Shown piece after piece: positions 44,120 through 53,509 of a stretch of 64,000 nt of DNA. Under the pieces are notes generated by a model that searched no databases, had not been told where the DNA came from, and worked only from the letters and a program-made list of their open reading frames with translations. Within the stretch, counting starts at the first letter, position 1, and each line of letters opens with the position of its first letter. Location of the stretch: positions 1 to 64,000 of the forward strand of contig NZ_JAUCDS010000014.1 of assembly GCF_034674885.1 (NCBI RefSeq), given 5' to 3'. This stretch comes from Castellaniella sp034674885. GTDB lineage: Bacteria > Pseudomonadota > Gammaproteobacteria > Burkholderiales > Burkholderiaceae_B. Both the position numbers and the translations under genes were made by a program.

Positions 44120-46000
44120 TCAGAGCGCTTCGCGCAAGCGGCACTCGATGTCCAATCCCAGGTCATCGTAGCCCAGAATGTCCAGCATGATCTCCTGGCC
44201 GCGCTCGAAAGCAGGCAGGCCGTTGATGCGGGTCACCAGGGGCGCGCACGCCAGGCGCACCAGATTGTCCCGCAGCACATGGGCGCGGACTTCCTTCAGG
44301 CCCTGCTGCTGCAGCCAGCGGATGCACCAGTAGCGTTCCATGGAGGACTGGAATTCGCCCCACAGCGTGTATTGCGAATCAAAGGCGCCGATCAGGGCGT
44401 ACAGGTCGGCGTCCTTGGGCTTGAAGGGCGCGACCAGGCGGGCGGACACGCCGTGTTCCGCCGCAGCCAGGATCTGGCCCTGGTTGATCAGGTCCACATA
44501 GCGGCGCAGAGGCGAGGTGGACCAGATGTATTGCGGTACCGCGATGGATTCGTGCGGCAGAGCCTGGGTCGACATGCGTGTGCGCCCCATCTGCTGCGAA
44601 CGGTAGATGCCCGGGACTCCGTGCTTGGCCAGCAAGGCACCCCATTGGGTATTGGTCAGGATCATATATTCCGCCACCAGCCGTTCCAGCGGCGCATTGC
44701 GCTGGCGGGGGATCAGCCGGATGATCGAGTCCGGGTCGTCGGCGGGGCCGTCCAGCTCGAAGCTGTATTCCACGCGGTCGTTGTTTTCCGGTTTGCCTCG
44801 TACCAGATCGCGGGCAGCGCCCAGGTGCTGGGCGAATTCCCACAGGGGTCGCAGCCAGTGGGGGTGGGGGACTTCGGCGGCCGGGTCGGCCAGGGCTTCG
44901 GCCGTGATCGAACCGCCCATGCGGTCGTGGCGCAGGTTGGCCGTGACGCGGATGCGTTCCAGCCGGGTGTCGGTAGCCAGGATCTCGCCGTCGTGCCGTC
45001 GGGCCGTGACATAGAGCGACAGGGCGGGGCGCCACTGGCCCTCGTCCAGGGAAAAAGCCGCAATCAGTTCGCGCGGCAGCATGGGGATCTTGTCGCCCGG
45101 CATGTAGACCGTGGACATGCGGCTGCGGGCCATGTCGTCAAAGGCGCTGCCACGCGCGATGGCCAGTGCGGGCACGGCGATGTGAATGCCTGCGCGCAGT
45201 GTGTCGTCGTCGAGCAGCGTGACCGACAGCGCATCGTCGATTTCCGTGGTGCTGGAATCGTCCACCGAATAGGCCTCGATGTCGGCCTGGGGCAGATCGG
45301 CGCCCCAGGGTTCGACCGACACCGGTGGCCATTCGGTGCCTTTGGGGAAGTGCGCAGCCAGGAAGCGTTCGCGCATCATGGTCAACGGGTCGGGCCAGAC
45401 GCCCAGCGACAGCAGCAGTTTTTCGGGGCTGGCGCCCAGTTGCTGAATGGCGGCGTCGAAGGCCTTCCATTCCAGGGTGTTTTTATCGGGCTGATCCAGA
45501 AAGGTGCGGGCAACGCTGCGCAGGGCCTCGGGCAGCTGCCCGGCGACCAGGGAGTCGGTCCATTGCTGCTGCTGTTCGGCTTGCAGGCGCTTTTTTTCGA
45601 TGGCGGCCAGGGCGGCTTGCAGGATGTCGGGCGGCGCGGGCCGGTAGGTGCCGCGCCCGCGCCGGTGGAAGTAGGCCGGTGCAGCCGACAAGGCCAGGAT
45701 CAGGGCCGTCTTTTCGACGGCGTCCGGGGCATGGCCAAAATAGTCTTCCGCCAGGGCGGCGGCCTCGAATTCCTGCTGTGGCGCGACTTCCCATAGGAAT
45801 TCGGGTTCCAGCGTCTCCGCCAGCGCCTCTGCGCCGGGCAGCAGCGCATCCGGAGCGGGTTGTTCGAAAGTGAACAGGACGTTGCTGCGCTTGATCTTGC
45901 TGCGCTTGCCCGAGGCCGATTCCACCTGCAACGAGGTGTCGGCTTCGGAAAAAATCGTTTCGGCCTTGAGTTTGCCGGCGTCTTCGTAGAGAACGTGCAT
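44120..46000 (-). CDS. RNB-domain ribonuclease (RNase II/R family)
   Basis: A 626-residue exoribonuclease-like protein. The catalytic acidic cluster is in YSVDDSSTTEIDDALSVTLL, and the RNB core continues to SPLRRYVDLINQGQILAA. The N-terminal 180 residues do not show clear cold-shock domains and the C-terminal S1-like part is short, so it is a compact member rather than RNase R. It starts at ATG 46000, 16 bases after mpl. Confidence 0.88.
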   Translation of the reverse strand: MHVLYEDAGKLKAETIFSEADTSLQVESASGKRSKIKRSNVLFTFEQPAPDALLPGAEALAETLEPEFLWEVAPQQEFEAAALAEDYFGHAPDAVEKTALILALSAAPAYFHRRGRGTYRPAPPDILQAALAAIEKKRLQAEQQQQWTDSLVAGQLPEALRSVARTFLDQPDKNTLEWKAFDAAIQQLGASPEKLLLSLGVWPDPLTMMRERFLAAHFPKGTEWPPVSVEPWGADLPQADIEAYSVDDSSTTEIDDALSVTLLDDDTLRAGIHIAVPALAIARGSAFDDMARSRMSTVYMPGDKIPMLPRELIAAFSLDEGQWRPALSLYVTARRHDGEILATDTRLERIRVTANLRHDRMGGSITAEALADPAAEVPHPHWLRPLWEFAQHLGAARDLVRGKPENNDRVEYSFELDGPADDPDSIIRLIPRQRNAPLERLVAEYMILTNTQWGALLAKHGVPGIYRSQQMGRTRMSTQALPHESIAVPQYIWSTSPLRRYVDLINQGQILAAAEHGVSARLVAPFKPKDADLYALIGAFDSQYTLWGEFQSSMERYWCIRWLQQQGLKEVRAHVLRDNLVRLACAPLVTRINGLPAFERGQEIMLDILGYDDLGLDIECRLREAL

Positions 46001-46016
46001 AAAACGGTCAGTATGA

Positions 46017-47426
46017 TCAGTGGGGGGGCTGGTTCGAGGCGATGCTGGGCATGCGCCGGTTCAACGCGTCGAGCAGCTTCAGGTGGATGCCGCCAAAGCC
46101 GCCATTGCTCATGACGAGCACATGATCGTCCTCTTGCGCATCATGGCACAAGGCGTCGATCAGGTCGGACAAGTCGTGCCCCGTCCAGGCCAGACGTTCG
46201 CCCAGCGGCGCCAGGACGCGTGCTGCGTCCCAGCCCAGCGCCTGCTTGCCGGCGGTTTCACCGTAGCAATACACGCGATCTGCCTGCGCCAGGGATTCCG
46301 GCAGGCGCGCGGCCATGGTGCCGAGCTTCATGGTGTTCGACCTGGGTTCCAGGACGGCCAGGATGCGCGGTTCCGGACCGATGCGCCGCCGCAGGCCGTC
46401 GATGGTGGTGGCAATGGCGCTGGGATGGTGGGCGAAATCGTCGTAGACCGCCACGCCCTGGGCTGTGCCGCGCAGTTCCAGCCGTCGGCGGATACCCTGG
46501 AAAGCGTGCAGGGCATCCAGCGCCGCCGGCACAGGGATGCCCGCGTGGTGCGCGGCGGCGATGGCAGCCAGTGCGTTGGACTGGTTGTGCAGGCCCGCCA
46601 TCGACCAATCCAGGCAACCCTGGTCCTGCCCGTCGAATACGATCTGGCAGCGGCGGTCGTTGCCGAGGTCGCCCAGGGCTTGCCACAGCCCGCCCGGCCC
46701 GAAGGTCTCGACCGGCGTCCAGCAGCCTCGGCCCAGCACGCGGTCCAGAGCATCGCTGGCGGCGGGGCGGATGATGCATCCGCCGGCAGGAATGGTGCGC
46801 ACCAGATGATGGAACTGGGTTTCGATGGCTGCCAGGTCCGGAAAGATGTCGGCATGGTCGAATTCCAGATTGTTCAGAATGGCCGTGCGCGGGCGGTAGT
46901 GCACGAATTTCGACCGCTTGTCGAAGAAGGCCGTGTCGTATTCGTCGGCCTCGATGACGAAAAAGGGCTGCTGCGCCTGATAGCGCGCCGAGACCTGCAG
47001 GTCGGGCGCCACCCCGCCGATCAGGAAGTTCGCAGGTTGGCCGGCGTGCTCGAAGATCCAGGCCAGCAGGGCGCTGGTGGTGGTTTTGCCGTGCGTGCCC
47101 GCCACCGCCAGTACGTGCTGGCCGGGCAGGATGTGTTCCGCCAGCCATTGCGGGCCGGATATATAGGGCAGGCCCCGGTCCAGAATGGCTTCCATCAGCG
47201 GATTGCCCCGGCTGACGACGTTGCCGATGATGTACAGGTCCGCGCCCAGCCCGATCTGATCGGCATCGAAGCCCTCGACCAGATCGATCCCCTGTTCGCG
47301 CAGCTGTGTGCTCATGGGGGGGTAGACGCCGGCATCGCAGCCGGTGACCCGGTGGCCCGCCGAGCGGGCAATCAGGGCCAGGCCGCCCATGAATGTGCCG
47401 CAGATTCCGAGTATATGTACGTGCAT
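46017..47426 (-). CDS. mpl: UDP-N-acetylmuramate:L-alanyl-gamma-D-glutamyl-meso-diaminopimelate ligase
   Basis: A 469-residue Mur-ligase-fold enzyme that reattaches recovered tripeptide to UDP-MurNAc in wall recycling. HIHILGICGT-type opening (here HVHILGICGTFMGG), the ATP loop VAGTHGKTTTSALLAW near residue 110 and YDDFAHHPSAI near 335 define the family. It complements ampG found earlier in the window. Divergent from the TlpA-like gene across 73 bases. Confidence 0.94.
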   Translation of the reverse strand: MHVHILGICGTFMGGLALIARSAGHRVTGCDAGVYPPMSTQLREQGIDLVEGFDADQIGLGADLYIIGNVVSRGNPLMEAILDRGLPYISGPQWLAEHILPGQHVLAVAGTHGKTTTSALLAWIFEHAGQPANFLIGGVAPDLQVSARYQAQQPFFVIEADEYDTAFFDKRSKFVHYRPRTAILNNLEFDHADIFPDLAAIETQFHHLVRTIPAGGCIIRPAASDALDRVLGRGCWTPVETFGPGGLWQALGDLGNDRRCQIVFDGQDQGCLDWSMAGLHNQSNALAAIAAAHHAGIPVPAALDALHAFQGIRRRLELRGTAQGVAVYDDFAHHPSAIATTIDGLRRRIGPEPRILAVLEPRSNTMKLGTMAARLPESLAQADRVYCYGETAGKQALGWDAARVLAPLGERLAWTGHDLSDLIDALCHDAQEDDHVLVMSNGGFGGIHLKLLDALNRRMPSIASNQPPH

Positions 47427-47499
47427 CGTATCCTCCGGGCTGTATTGTAGGGCCCAATGCTATGATGACCCGGCAACACATTTCGCAGTGGGTGATTTC

Positions 47500-48000
47500 A
47501 TGGACAGGCGCTTGTTTTTGCGCACGGCCTCGGGGGTTTTGCTAGGCCTGGCGGCGGGCGGTGGCGCGGTCAACGCAGCGATGCTGCCGGCTGATCCAGT
47601 GTTCGGTCGTTCCTTCGATGACCTGCAGGGCGCCAGTCAGGCCTTGTCCGCCTACGTCGGCCGGCCGCTGGTGATGAACTTCTGGGCCAGCTGGTGCGCG
47701 CCCTGCGTGCGCGAAATGCCGCTGCTCGAATCCCTGCATCATCAGCACCCCGATCTGACCGTGCTGGGGCTGGCCGTCGATACCCGCGCCAACGTGCTGC
47801 GTTTCCTGGACAAGGTGCCCGTGTCCTATCCCCTGCTGCTGACGGGTACACAGGGCATCCCCTTGATGCGCGAATTGGGCAATAAGGGCGGTGGCCTGCC
47901 TTTCACGGTCCTGTTCGATCGGCAGGGGCACGAAAGCTCCAGGGTCGTGGGCGAACTCAAACCGGATGACCTGCAGGCTCGCATTACGAAGATACTTTAG
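47500..48000 (+). CDS. TlpA-like periplasmic thioredoxin-fold protein
   Basis: A 166-residue protein with an N-terminal signal or anchor region carrying RRLFLRTASGVLLGL (twin arginine-like) and a TlpA/ResA-type redoxin domain. The redox pair is Cys66 and Cys69 in WASWCAPC, and the cis-proline is in GGLPFTVLFD. It probably reduces or resolves disulfides in the periplasm, for example in cytochrome c maturation; the partner is unknown. ATG 47500 is preferred to the longer open frame, which overlaps mpl. Confidence 0.88.
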   Translation: MDRRLFLRTASGVLLGLAAGGGAVNAAMLPADPVFGRSFDDLQGASQALSAYVGRPLVMNFWASWCAPCVREMPLLESLHHQHPDLTVLGLAVDTRANVLRFLDKVPVSYPLLLTGTQGIPLMRELGNKGGGLPFTVLFDRQGHESSRVVGELKPDDLQARITKIL

Positions 48001-48265
48001 GTTTCAATTTAATCGACGGAAGACGTCTCTGCCCCTCATTTAATGGACAAATCGACGGCTTTAGCGTAAAAAGGCGCTTTAAGGGCTGATGCGCTCAGGT
48101 TGTGGCTGCCCCTTTTTTCAGCAGACCCCTGGGCGTCACGTCAGATGTGGCCGTCGTGGATTTCCCTGTCAGAACGGGGCGGACCGACGGCGTATTTGTT
48201 TCTGCCGCCCGTATTTCGTCATGAATGGCCTACCGGTACAGGCCAGTACACAGGAATCATTTCTC

Positions 48266-48712
48266 ATGGATCTCAGAAAACTGAAAACGCTGATCGACCT
48301 GGTGGCCGATTCGGGGATTGCCGAACTCGAAATCACCGAGGGCGAAGGCAAGGTCCGTATCGTCAAGTTCTCCCAGACCCCGGTGGTCGCGCCGGCGCCG
48401 GCTCCGATGGCCGCCCAGGTGGTGGCTGCCGCACCGGCCGCTGCGCCGGCCGCCGCCGCACCGGCTGCGGCGCCCCAGGGGCACGCCGTCAAGGCCCCCA
48501 TGGTCGGCACCTTCTATCGCGCGCCCAACCCGAATTCCCCGGCTTTCGTCGAAGTCGGCCAGACCGTCAAGGAAGGCGACCCGCTGTGCATCATCGAGGC
48601 CATGAAACTCCTCAATGAGATCGAGGCGGACAAGTCCGGCGTGATCAAGGAAATCCTGGTTGAAAATGGCGAGCCCGTCGAATACGGCCAACCTCTGTTC
48701 ATCATTGCCTAA
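48266..48712 (+). CDS. accB: Acetyl-CoA carboxylase biotin carboxyl carrier protein
   Basis: A 148-residue carrier of biotin in fatty-acid synthesis. The biotinylated lysine is Lys114 in the conserved EAMKL. Residues 40-75 are an Ala/Pro linker. AGGAA about ten bases before the ATG at 48266 supports the start. The 265-base gap upstream to the redoxin gene has no aroQ, although aroQ often precedes accB in related proteobacteria; no other gene was seen in that gap, which should hold the promoter. Confidence 0.96.
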   Translation: MDLRKLKTLIDLVADSGIAELEITEGEGKVRIVKFSQTPVVAPAPAPMAAQVVAAAPAAAPAAAAPAAAPQGHAVKAPMVGTFYRAPNPNSPAFVEVGQTVKEGDPLCIIEAMKLLNEIEADKSGVIKEILVENGEPVEYGQPLFIIA

Positions 48713-48715
48713 GCC

Positions 48716-50062
48716 ATGTTTGAAAAGATACTGATTGCCAATCGCGGGGAAATCGCCCTGCGGATCCAGCGCGCCTGCCGCGAGATGGGCATCAAGACCG
48801 TGGTGGTGCACTCCGAGGCCGACCGCGAGGCCAAATACGTCCGCCTGGCCGACGAGTCCGTGTGCATCGGGCCCGCATCGCCGCGCGACAGCTACCTGAA
48901 CATGCCGGCCCTGATTTCGGCGGCCGAGGTCACGGACGCCGAGGCCATTCACCCCGGCTACGGTTTCCTGGCGGAAAACGCCGACTTCGCGGATCGCGTG
49001 GAAAAAAGCGGCTTCGTCTTCATCGGCCCGCGTCCCGAAAGCATCCGCGTCATGGGCGACAAGGTCAGCGCGAAGCAGGCCATGATCGCTGCCGGCGTAC
49101 CGGTGGTGCCGGGCTCGGGCGGCGCGCTGTCCGACGATCCGGCCGAGATCCAGCGGGTCGCCGAAGAAGTCGGCTATCCCGTGATCATCAAGGCAGCAGG
49201 CGGCGGCGGCGGGCGCGGCATGCGTGTCGTCTACGAGGCCGGGGCGCTGATCAATGCGGTCGCCATGACGCGCACCGAGGCCGGGGTTGCGTTCAACAAC
49301 CCCGAGGTCTACCTGGAAAAATACCTGGAAAACCCGCGCCACATCGAGATCCAGATATTGGCCGATGGCGAGGGCAAGGCCGTCTGGCTGGGCGAACGCG
49401 ATTGCTCCATGCAGCGCCGCCACCAGAAGGTCATCGAGGAAGCCCCCGCCCCGGGCATCGACCGCGCCCTGATCGAGCGCATCGGCGAACGTTGCGCCGA
49501 GGCCTGCCGCCAGATGCGCTATCGCGGCGCGGGCACCTTTGAATTCCTGTACGAAAATGGGGAATTCTTCTTCATCGAGATGAATACCCGCATCCAGGTC
49601 GAACACACCGTGACCGAAATGATCACGGGGCTGGATCTTGTCCAGTGGCAGATCCGCATCGCCGCCCGCGAAAAATTCACGCTGCGCCAGCGCGACATCC
49701 ACCTGCGCGGGCATGCCATGGAATGCCGCATCAACGCAGAAGACCCGCACAAATTCACGCCCAGCCCCGGCAAGGTCACCAACTGGCACGTGCCGGGCGG
49801 CCCGGGGATCCGCATGGATTCGCACGTCTTCACCGGCTATACGGTGCCGCCGTACTACGATTCGATGGTGGCCAAGCTCATCAGCTATGGCGACGACCGT
49901 CATCAGGCCTTGATGCGCATGGACATCGCCCTGTCGGAAATGATCGTCGAAGGGATCCGCACCAATATTCCCCTGCACCGCGAACTGCTGCAGGACGAAA
50001 ATTTCATCAAGGGCGGCACCAGCATCCATTACCTCGAACACAAACTGGCCCAGCGGTCATAG
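48716..50062 (+). CDS. accC: Acetyl-CoA carboxylase biotin carboxylase subunit
   Basis: A 448-residue ATP-grasp enzyme that carboxylates biotin on AccB. It starts FEKILIANRGEIALRIQRAC, has the glycine-rich loop KAAGGGGGRGMR, EEAPAPGI and the catalytic region FIEMNTRIQVEHTVTEM. It begins three bases after accB, so the pair is one operon. Length matches E. coli AccC (449). Confidence 0.97.
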   Translation: MFEKILIANRGEIALRIQRACREMGIKTVVVHSEADREAKYVRLADESVCIGPASPRDSYLNMPALISAAEVTDAEAIHPGYGFLAENADFADRVEKSGFVFIGPRPESIRVMGDKVSAKQAMIAAGVPVVPGSGGALSDDPAEIQRVAEEVGYPVIIKAAGGGGGRGMRVVYEAGALINAVAMTRTEAGVAFNNPEVYLEKYLENPRHIEIQILADGEGKAVWLGERDCSMQRRHQKVIEEAPAPGIDRALIERIGERCAEACRQMRYRGAGTFEFLYENGEFFFIEMNTRIQVEHTVTEMITGLDLVQWQIRIAAREKFTLRQRDIHLRGHAMECRINAEDPHKFTPSPGKVTNWHVPGGPGIRMDSHVFTGYTVPPYYDSMVAKLISYGDDRHQALMRMDIALSEMIVEGIRTNIPLHRELLQDENFIKGGTSIHYLEHKLAQRS

Positions 50063-50071
50063 GGTCCAGGC

Positions 50072-50986
50072 ATGCGTGAATTGGTGCTCAGCTGCAGACA
50101 TGACCAGGCCGAAGCCTGGTCGGATGCGCTGTTGGAAGCCGGTGCCCTGTCGGTATCCGTCGAGGATGCCGATGGCGATACCGATCAGGAGCAGGCGCTT
50201 TTCGGCGAACCGGGCACCGAGCCCGAAACTCAGGCCTGGCAGCGCAACCGCCTGGTGGCCCTGCTGGCCGACGGCGACGATCCCTCCCAGCTGCTGGCGG
50301 CGCTGGACGGCTTGGCCGGCCCGGTTCCGGCGGTGGCGGACTGTATATTGCGCGACGTGCCCGACGCCGATTGGGTGCGCCTGACCCAGTCGCAGTTCGG
50401 CCCCATCACGGTGGGCGAACGCATCTGGATCGTGCCCAGCTGGCATCGCGAAGACACCGACCTGCCGGCCGGCAATCCCCAGGACGGGATCGTGCGCATC
50501 GAACTCGATCCGGGGCTGGCCTTTGGCACGGGCAGCCATCCCACCACCCATCTGTGCCTGGAATGGCTGGCCACTCACCTGCAGCGCGGCGAGACCGTGC
50601 TGGATTATGGCTGCGGCTCGGGTATCTTGGCCATCGCCGCCCGCCTGCTGGGGGCCGGGGCGACGACTGGCGTGGACATCGACGACCAGGCGGTCCTGTC
50701 GACGACGCAGAATGCAGCCGTCAATCGGGTGCAGGTGCATGCCTGCCTGCCCGACGACCTGCCCGCTGGTGCCAGCCAGGTCGTGGTGGCCAATATCCTG
50801 TCCAATCCCTTGAAGGTCCTTGCGCCCATGCTGTCGTCCCGGGTCGCGCCGGGGGGCTGGCTGGTCCTGTCCGGCGTGCTCGAACGCCAGGCCGACGAGG
50901 TCGCCCAGGCCTATGCGCCCTGGATGGCCCTGGACGTATGGGCGGCGCGTGACGGCTGGGTCTGTCTGGCCGGCCGCAAAGCCTGA
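50072..50986 (+). CDS. prmA: Ribosomal protein L11 methyltransferase
   Basis: A 304-residue SAM-dependent methyltransferase. RIELDPGLAFGTGSHPTT is the PrmA signature, followed by the SAM loop VLDYGCGSGILAIAA and VVANILSNPL (NPPF-like). It trimethylates ribosomal protein L11. It follows accC by nine bases and precedes the DUF3426 gene, a conserved betaproteobacterial order. Confidence 0.96.
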   Translation: MRELVLSCRHDQAEAWSDALLEAGALSVSVEDADGDTDQEQALFGEPGTEPETQAWQRNRLVALLADGDDPSQLLAALDGLAGPVPAVADCILRDVPDADWVRLTQSQFGPITVGERIWIVPSWHREDTDLPAGNPQDGIVRIELDPGLAFGTGSHPTTHLCLEWLATHLQRGETVLDYGCGSGILAIAARLLGAGATTGVDIDDQAVLSTTQNAAVNRVQVHACLPDDLPAGASQVVVANILSNPLKVLAPMLSSRVAPGGWLVLSGVLERQADEVAQAYAPWMALDVWAARDGWVCLAGRKA

Positions 50987-51004
50987 TCAACGGGAGGCCG
51001 GGGC

Positions 51005-52006
51005 ATGGACCTGACCACACGTTGTCCGCGATGCGGGACGGTATTCGAGGCCAGTCTGCCGGACTTGCAGTTGCGCAAGGGCTATATCCGCTGCGTCCAG
51101 TGTTCGCATATCTTCGACGGCTATGCCGAGGTCGTCTCCGACACCTCGGGCGCCAGCCTGCCGTCCGCTGGTCCGGCTGCTGGTGAGCCTCGCGAACCGG
51201 TCGTGCATATCCGGTCGGCGATCGGCACTGGCGCGCATGACGAGCCCGACGACGAGCCACCACAGGTGTTTCGTTCCGGGCGCAGCCAGCCCGCCTTCGA
51301 CGCCGATGTCGGCGCAGATGGCCGGGCCGGAGAAGACGAGTTCTGGGTCGATCCGCAGGCCGGTGCAGTGGCTCCTGCGGAATCCTTTGTCGTCGAGGCG
51401 CGGCCTGGTCATCGCACCCAGGGCGGCACGGCCGCGCCTCTGTTGCGGGCCGACGATGCGCCCTCCTGGGGGGCGGGGATCGCCCGCCTGTTGGCCCGCC
51501 TTGCGTTGCTGGTGCTGGTGATTCTGATGGGGGCGCAACTGATTTATGTGTATCGCGCCCAGCTGGCGCAGGCCGTTCCGGCCGCCCGGCCCTGGCTGGA
51601 GCAGGCCTGCGTGCCCTTGCGCTGCCAGGTGCCTTATGCCCGGGATCTGGCACGGCTGGCGATCACAGGGTCGGCCCTGAAGGTTCAGGACGCGGCGCCG
51701 GTGTCGGGAGTACCGCCTGTCCAGGCGACAGGGCCCGATGCCGCCGTGCCCGACCAGCATTTCATCCTGCAGGCGACGCTGCGCAATCAGTCCGAACGCG
51801 CGCAGGAATGGCCGACCATCGTGCTGGACCTGAAAGACGCGGCCGGCACGCTGCTGGTGCGGCGCAATCTGTCCCCCGCCGAATATCTGGGGGCCGACGC
51901 TGCCCAACGCCCTTTTGCCGCTGGCGGCGAGGTGCTGGTCCAGGTCCCGCTGACGCTCAGCGGCCTGCGGATCAACGGCTACCAGCTGGATCTGTTCTAC
52001 CCCTGA
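51005..52006 (+). CDS. Zinc-ribbon and DUF3426 membrane protein
   Basis: A 333-residue protein of unknown function. Residues 1-37 are an MJ0042-type zinc ribbon with Cys7, Cys10, Cys30 and Cys33. A disordered acidic region follows, then one transmembrane helix (about 160-182, ARLALLVLVILMGAQLIYVY) and a DUF3426 domain in the last 130 residues, including VPLRCQVPYARDL and LRNQSERAQEWPTI. The domain pair is common downstream of prmA in betaproteobacteria. Confidence 0.9.
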   Translation: MDLTTRCPRCGTVFEASLPDLQLRKGYIRCVQCSHIFDGYAEVVSDTSGASLPSAGPAAGEPREPVVHIRSAIGTGAHDEPDDEPPQVFRSGRSQPAFDADVGADGRAGEDEFWVDPQAGAVAPAESFVVEARPGHRTQGGTAAPLLRADDAPSWGAGIARLLARLALLVLVILMGAQLIYVYRAQLAQAVPAARPWLEQACVPLRCQVPYARDLARLAITGSALKVQDAAPVSGVPPVQATGPDAAVPDQHFILQATLRNQSERAQEWPTIVLDLKDAAGTLLVRRNLSPAEYLGADAAQRPFAAGGEVLVQVPLTLSGLRINGYQLDLFYP

Positions 52007-52017
52007 GGAATGTATTC

Positions 52018-52968
52018 ATGACCCCCACACAGGATGTGCTGATCTGTGGCTCGATGGCGTTTGACACCATTGCGGTGTTCGAAGGCCGCTTTCGCGACCA
52101 CATTCTGCCGGATAGTCTCAAGTCCCTGAGCGTATCCTTTTTCGTGCCGACGCTGCGCAAGGAATTCGGTGGCTGCGCCGGGAACATTGCGTACAACCTG
52201 AAGCTGCTGGGCGGGCATCCCGTGCCGGTGGGTACCGTGGGCCAGGATGCCGAAGAATACCTGCAGCGCCTGCGCGATCTGCAGATCGACTCCAGCCTGG
52301 TGCGGGTGCTGCCGGATACCTATACCGCGCAGTGCTATATCACCACCGACCAGGACAACAGCCAGATCGCGTCCTTCCATCCAGGCGCCATGCTGCGCTC
52401 GGCAGAAAACGACCTGACTGGGCGCGCGGCCCGCTGGGCCATTGTGTCGCCCGATTCAAAGGACGGCATGTTCGCCCACGCCCAGCGACTGCATGCCGCC
52501 GGAATCCCGTTCATTTTCGATCTCGGCCAGGCCATGCCGCTGTTCGATGGCGACGACCTGCGACGCATGCTGACGATGGCCAGCATCCTGACGGCCAACG
52601 ACTACGAGGCCAGCGTCATCGAGGACCGCATGGGGCAGCCCATCGCGGCGATTGCCTCTGGCCTGCAGGCGGCCGTGATCACCAGGGGAGGCGACGGCGC
52701 TACGCTGTATGCCCAGGGAGCGCAGATCGATATCGCCCCGGTGCCGGTCAGCCAGATCGTGGACCCGACCGGCTGTGGCGATGCCCACCGCGCCGGCCTG
52801 CTGTACGGCCTGGTCAACGATTGGCCGCTGCGGGATGCCTGCTGTTTGGCGAACGTGATGGGCGGCTTTAAAATTGTCAGTCAAGGTCCGCAGAATCACA
52901 GTCCGTCTCGCGATCAAATCGCGGCGGCGCTGCATCGGCACTATGGGGTCGATGCGAGCTTCGCCTGA
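52018..52968 (+). CDS. PfkB-family carbohydrate/nucleoside kinase
   Basis: A 316-residue ribokinase-fold protein. CGSMAFDTIAVFEGRF opens it, FGGCAGNIAYNLKLLGG is the substrate loop and VDPTGCGDAHRAGLLYG the anion hole and catalytic aspartate (the family usually reads DTTGAGD). AGGA nine bases before the ATG at 52018 fits. It resembles adenosine-kinase-like members, but the substrate is unproven. Last of the accB-to-kinase rightward series. Confidence 0.85.
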   Translation: MTPTQDVLICGSMAFDTIAVFEGRFRDHILPDSLKSLSVSFFVPTLRKEFGGCAGNIAYNLKLLGGHPVPVGTVGQDAEEYLQRLRDLQIDSSLVRVLPDTYTAQCYITTDQDNSQIASFHPGAMLRSAENDLTGRAARWAIVSPDSKDGMFAHAQRLHAAGIPFIFDLGQAMPLFDGDDLRRMLTMASILTANDYEASVIEDRMGQPIAAIASGLQAAVITRGGDGATLYAQGAQIDIAPVPVSQIVDPTGCGDAHRAGLLYGLVNDWPLRDACCLANVMGGFKIVSQGPQNHSPSRDQIAAALHRHYGVDASFA

Positions 52969-53001
52969 TCCTTCTTTGTTTGCTATTACGGGAGTCCTAT
53001 C

Positions 53002-53499
53002 ATGGCGATCCGCATGTCTTCTCTTTCTTCCCGCGCGGTGCGCCTGACGGCCGTCGCGGGGATTTCGCTGTCCGCGCTGGTGCTGGCGGGTTGTGCCAAT
53101 CAATCTGCTTCCGGTTCGGTCTATACCTATGGCCAGGCCCAGCAGGAACAGATCGTGCGGTATGGCACGGTCGTGTCCGTGCGCCCGGTGGTCATTCAAT
53201 CCGACAAGTCTTCGGGCGTCGGGGCATTGGCTGGCGGCGCGCTGGGTGGCGTGGCCGGCAGCACCATCGGTGGCGGCCGCGGCCAGATCCTGACGTCCAT
53301 CGGTGGTGCGTTGCTGGGCGGCCTGGCGGGCAATGCCGTCGAAAACCAGGTCAACAAGACCCAGGGCCTGGAAATCACCGTGCGCCTGGACAACGGCGAA
53401 ACCCGTGTCATTGCCCAGGCCAACGACATCGCGCTGAGTTCGGGTCAGCGCGTGCAGGTCATCAGTGGCGGTGGTCCGACCCGCGTCGTGCCCATGTAA
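53002..53499 (+). CDS. Glycine-zipper outer-membrane lipoprotein (SlyB/Pcp-like)
   Basis: A 165-residue lipoprotein. The signal peptide ends LVLAGC with lipidated Cys31. A glycine-zipper 2TM region (about 70-115, GALAGGALGGVAGSTIGG) is followed by a small beta domain. SlyB-type proteins stabilise the outer membrane under stress in enterobacteria. GGGAG precedes the ATG at 53002. It converges with yggT with only ten bases between stops. Confidence 0.88.
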   Translation: MAIRMSSLSSRAVRLTAVAGISLSALVLAGCANQSASGSVYTYGQAQQEQIVRYGTVVSVRPVVIQSDKSSGVGALAGGALGGVAGSTIGGGRGQILTSIGGALLGGLAGNAVENQVNKTQGLEITVRLDNGETRVIAQANDIALSSGQRVQVISGGGPTRVVPM

Positions 53500-53509
53500 T
53501 CCATCGGCG

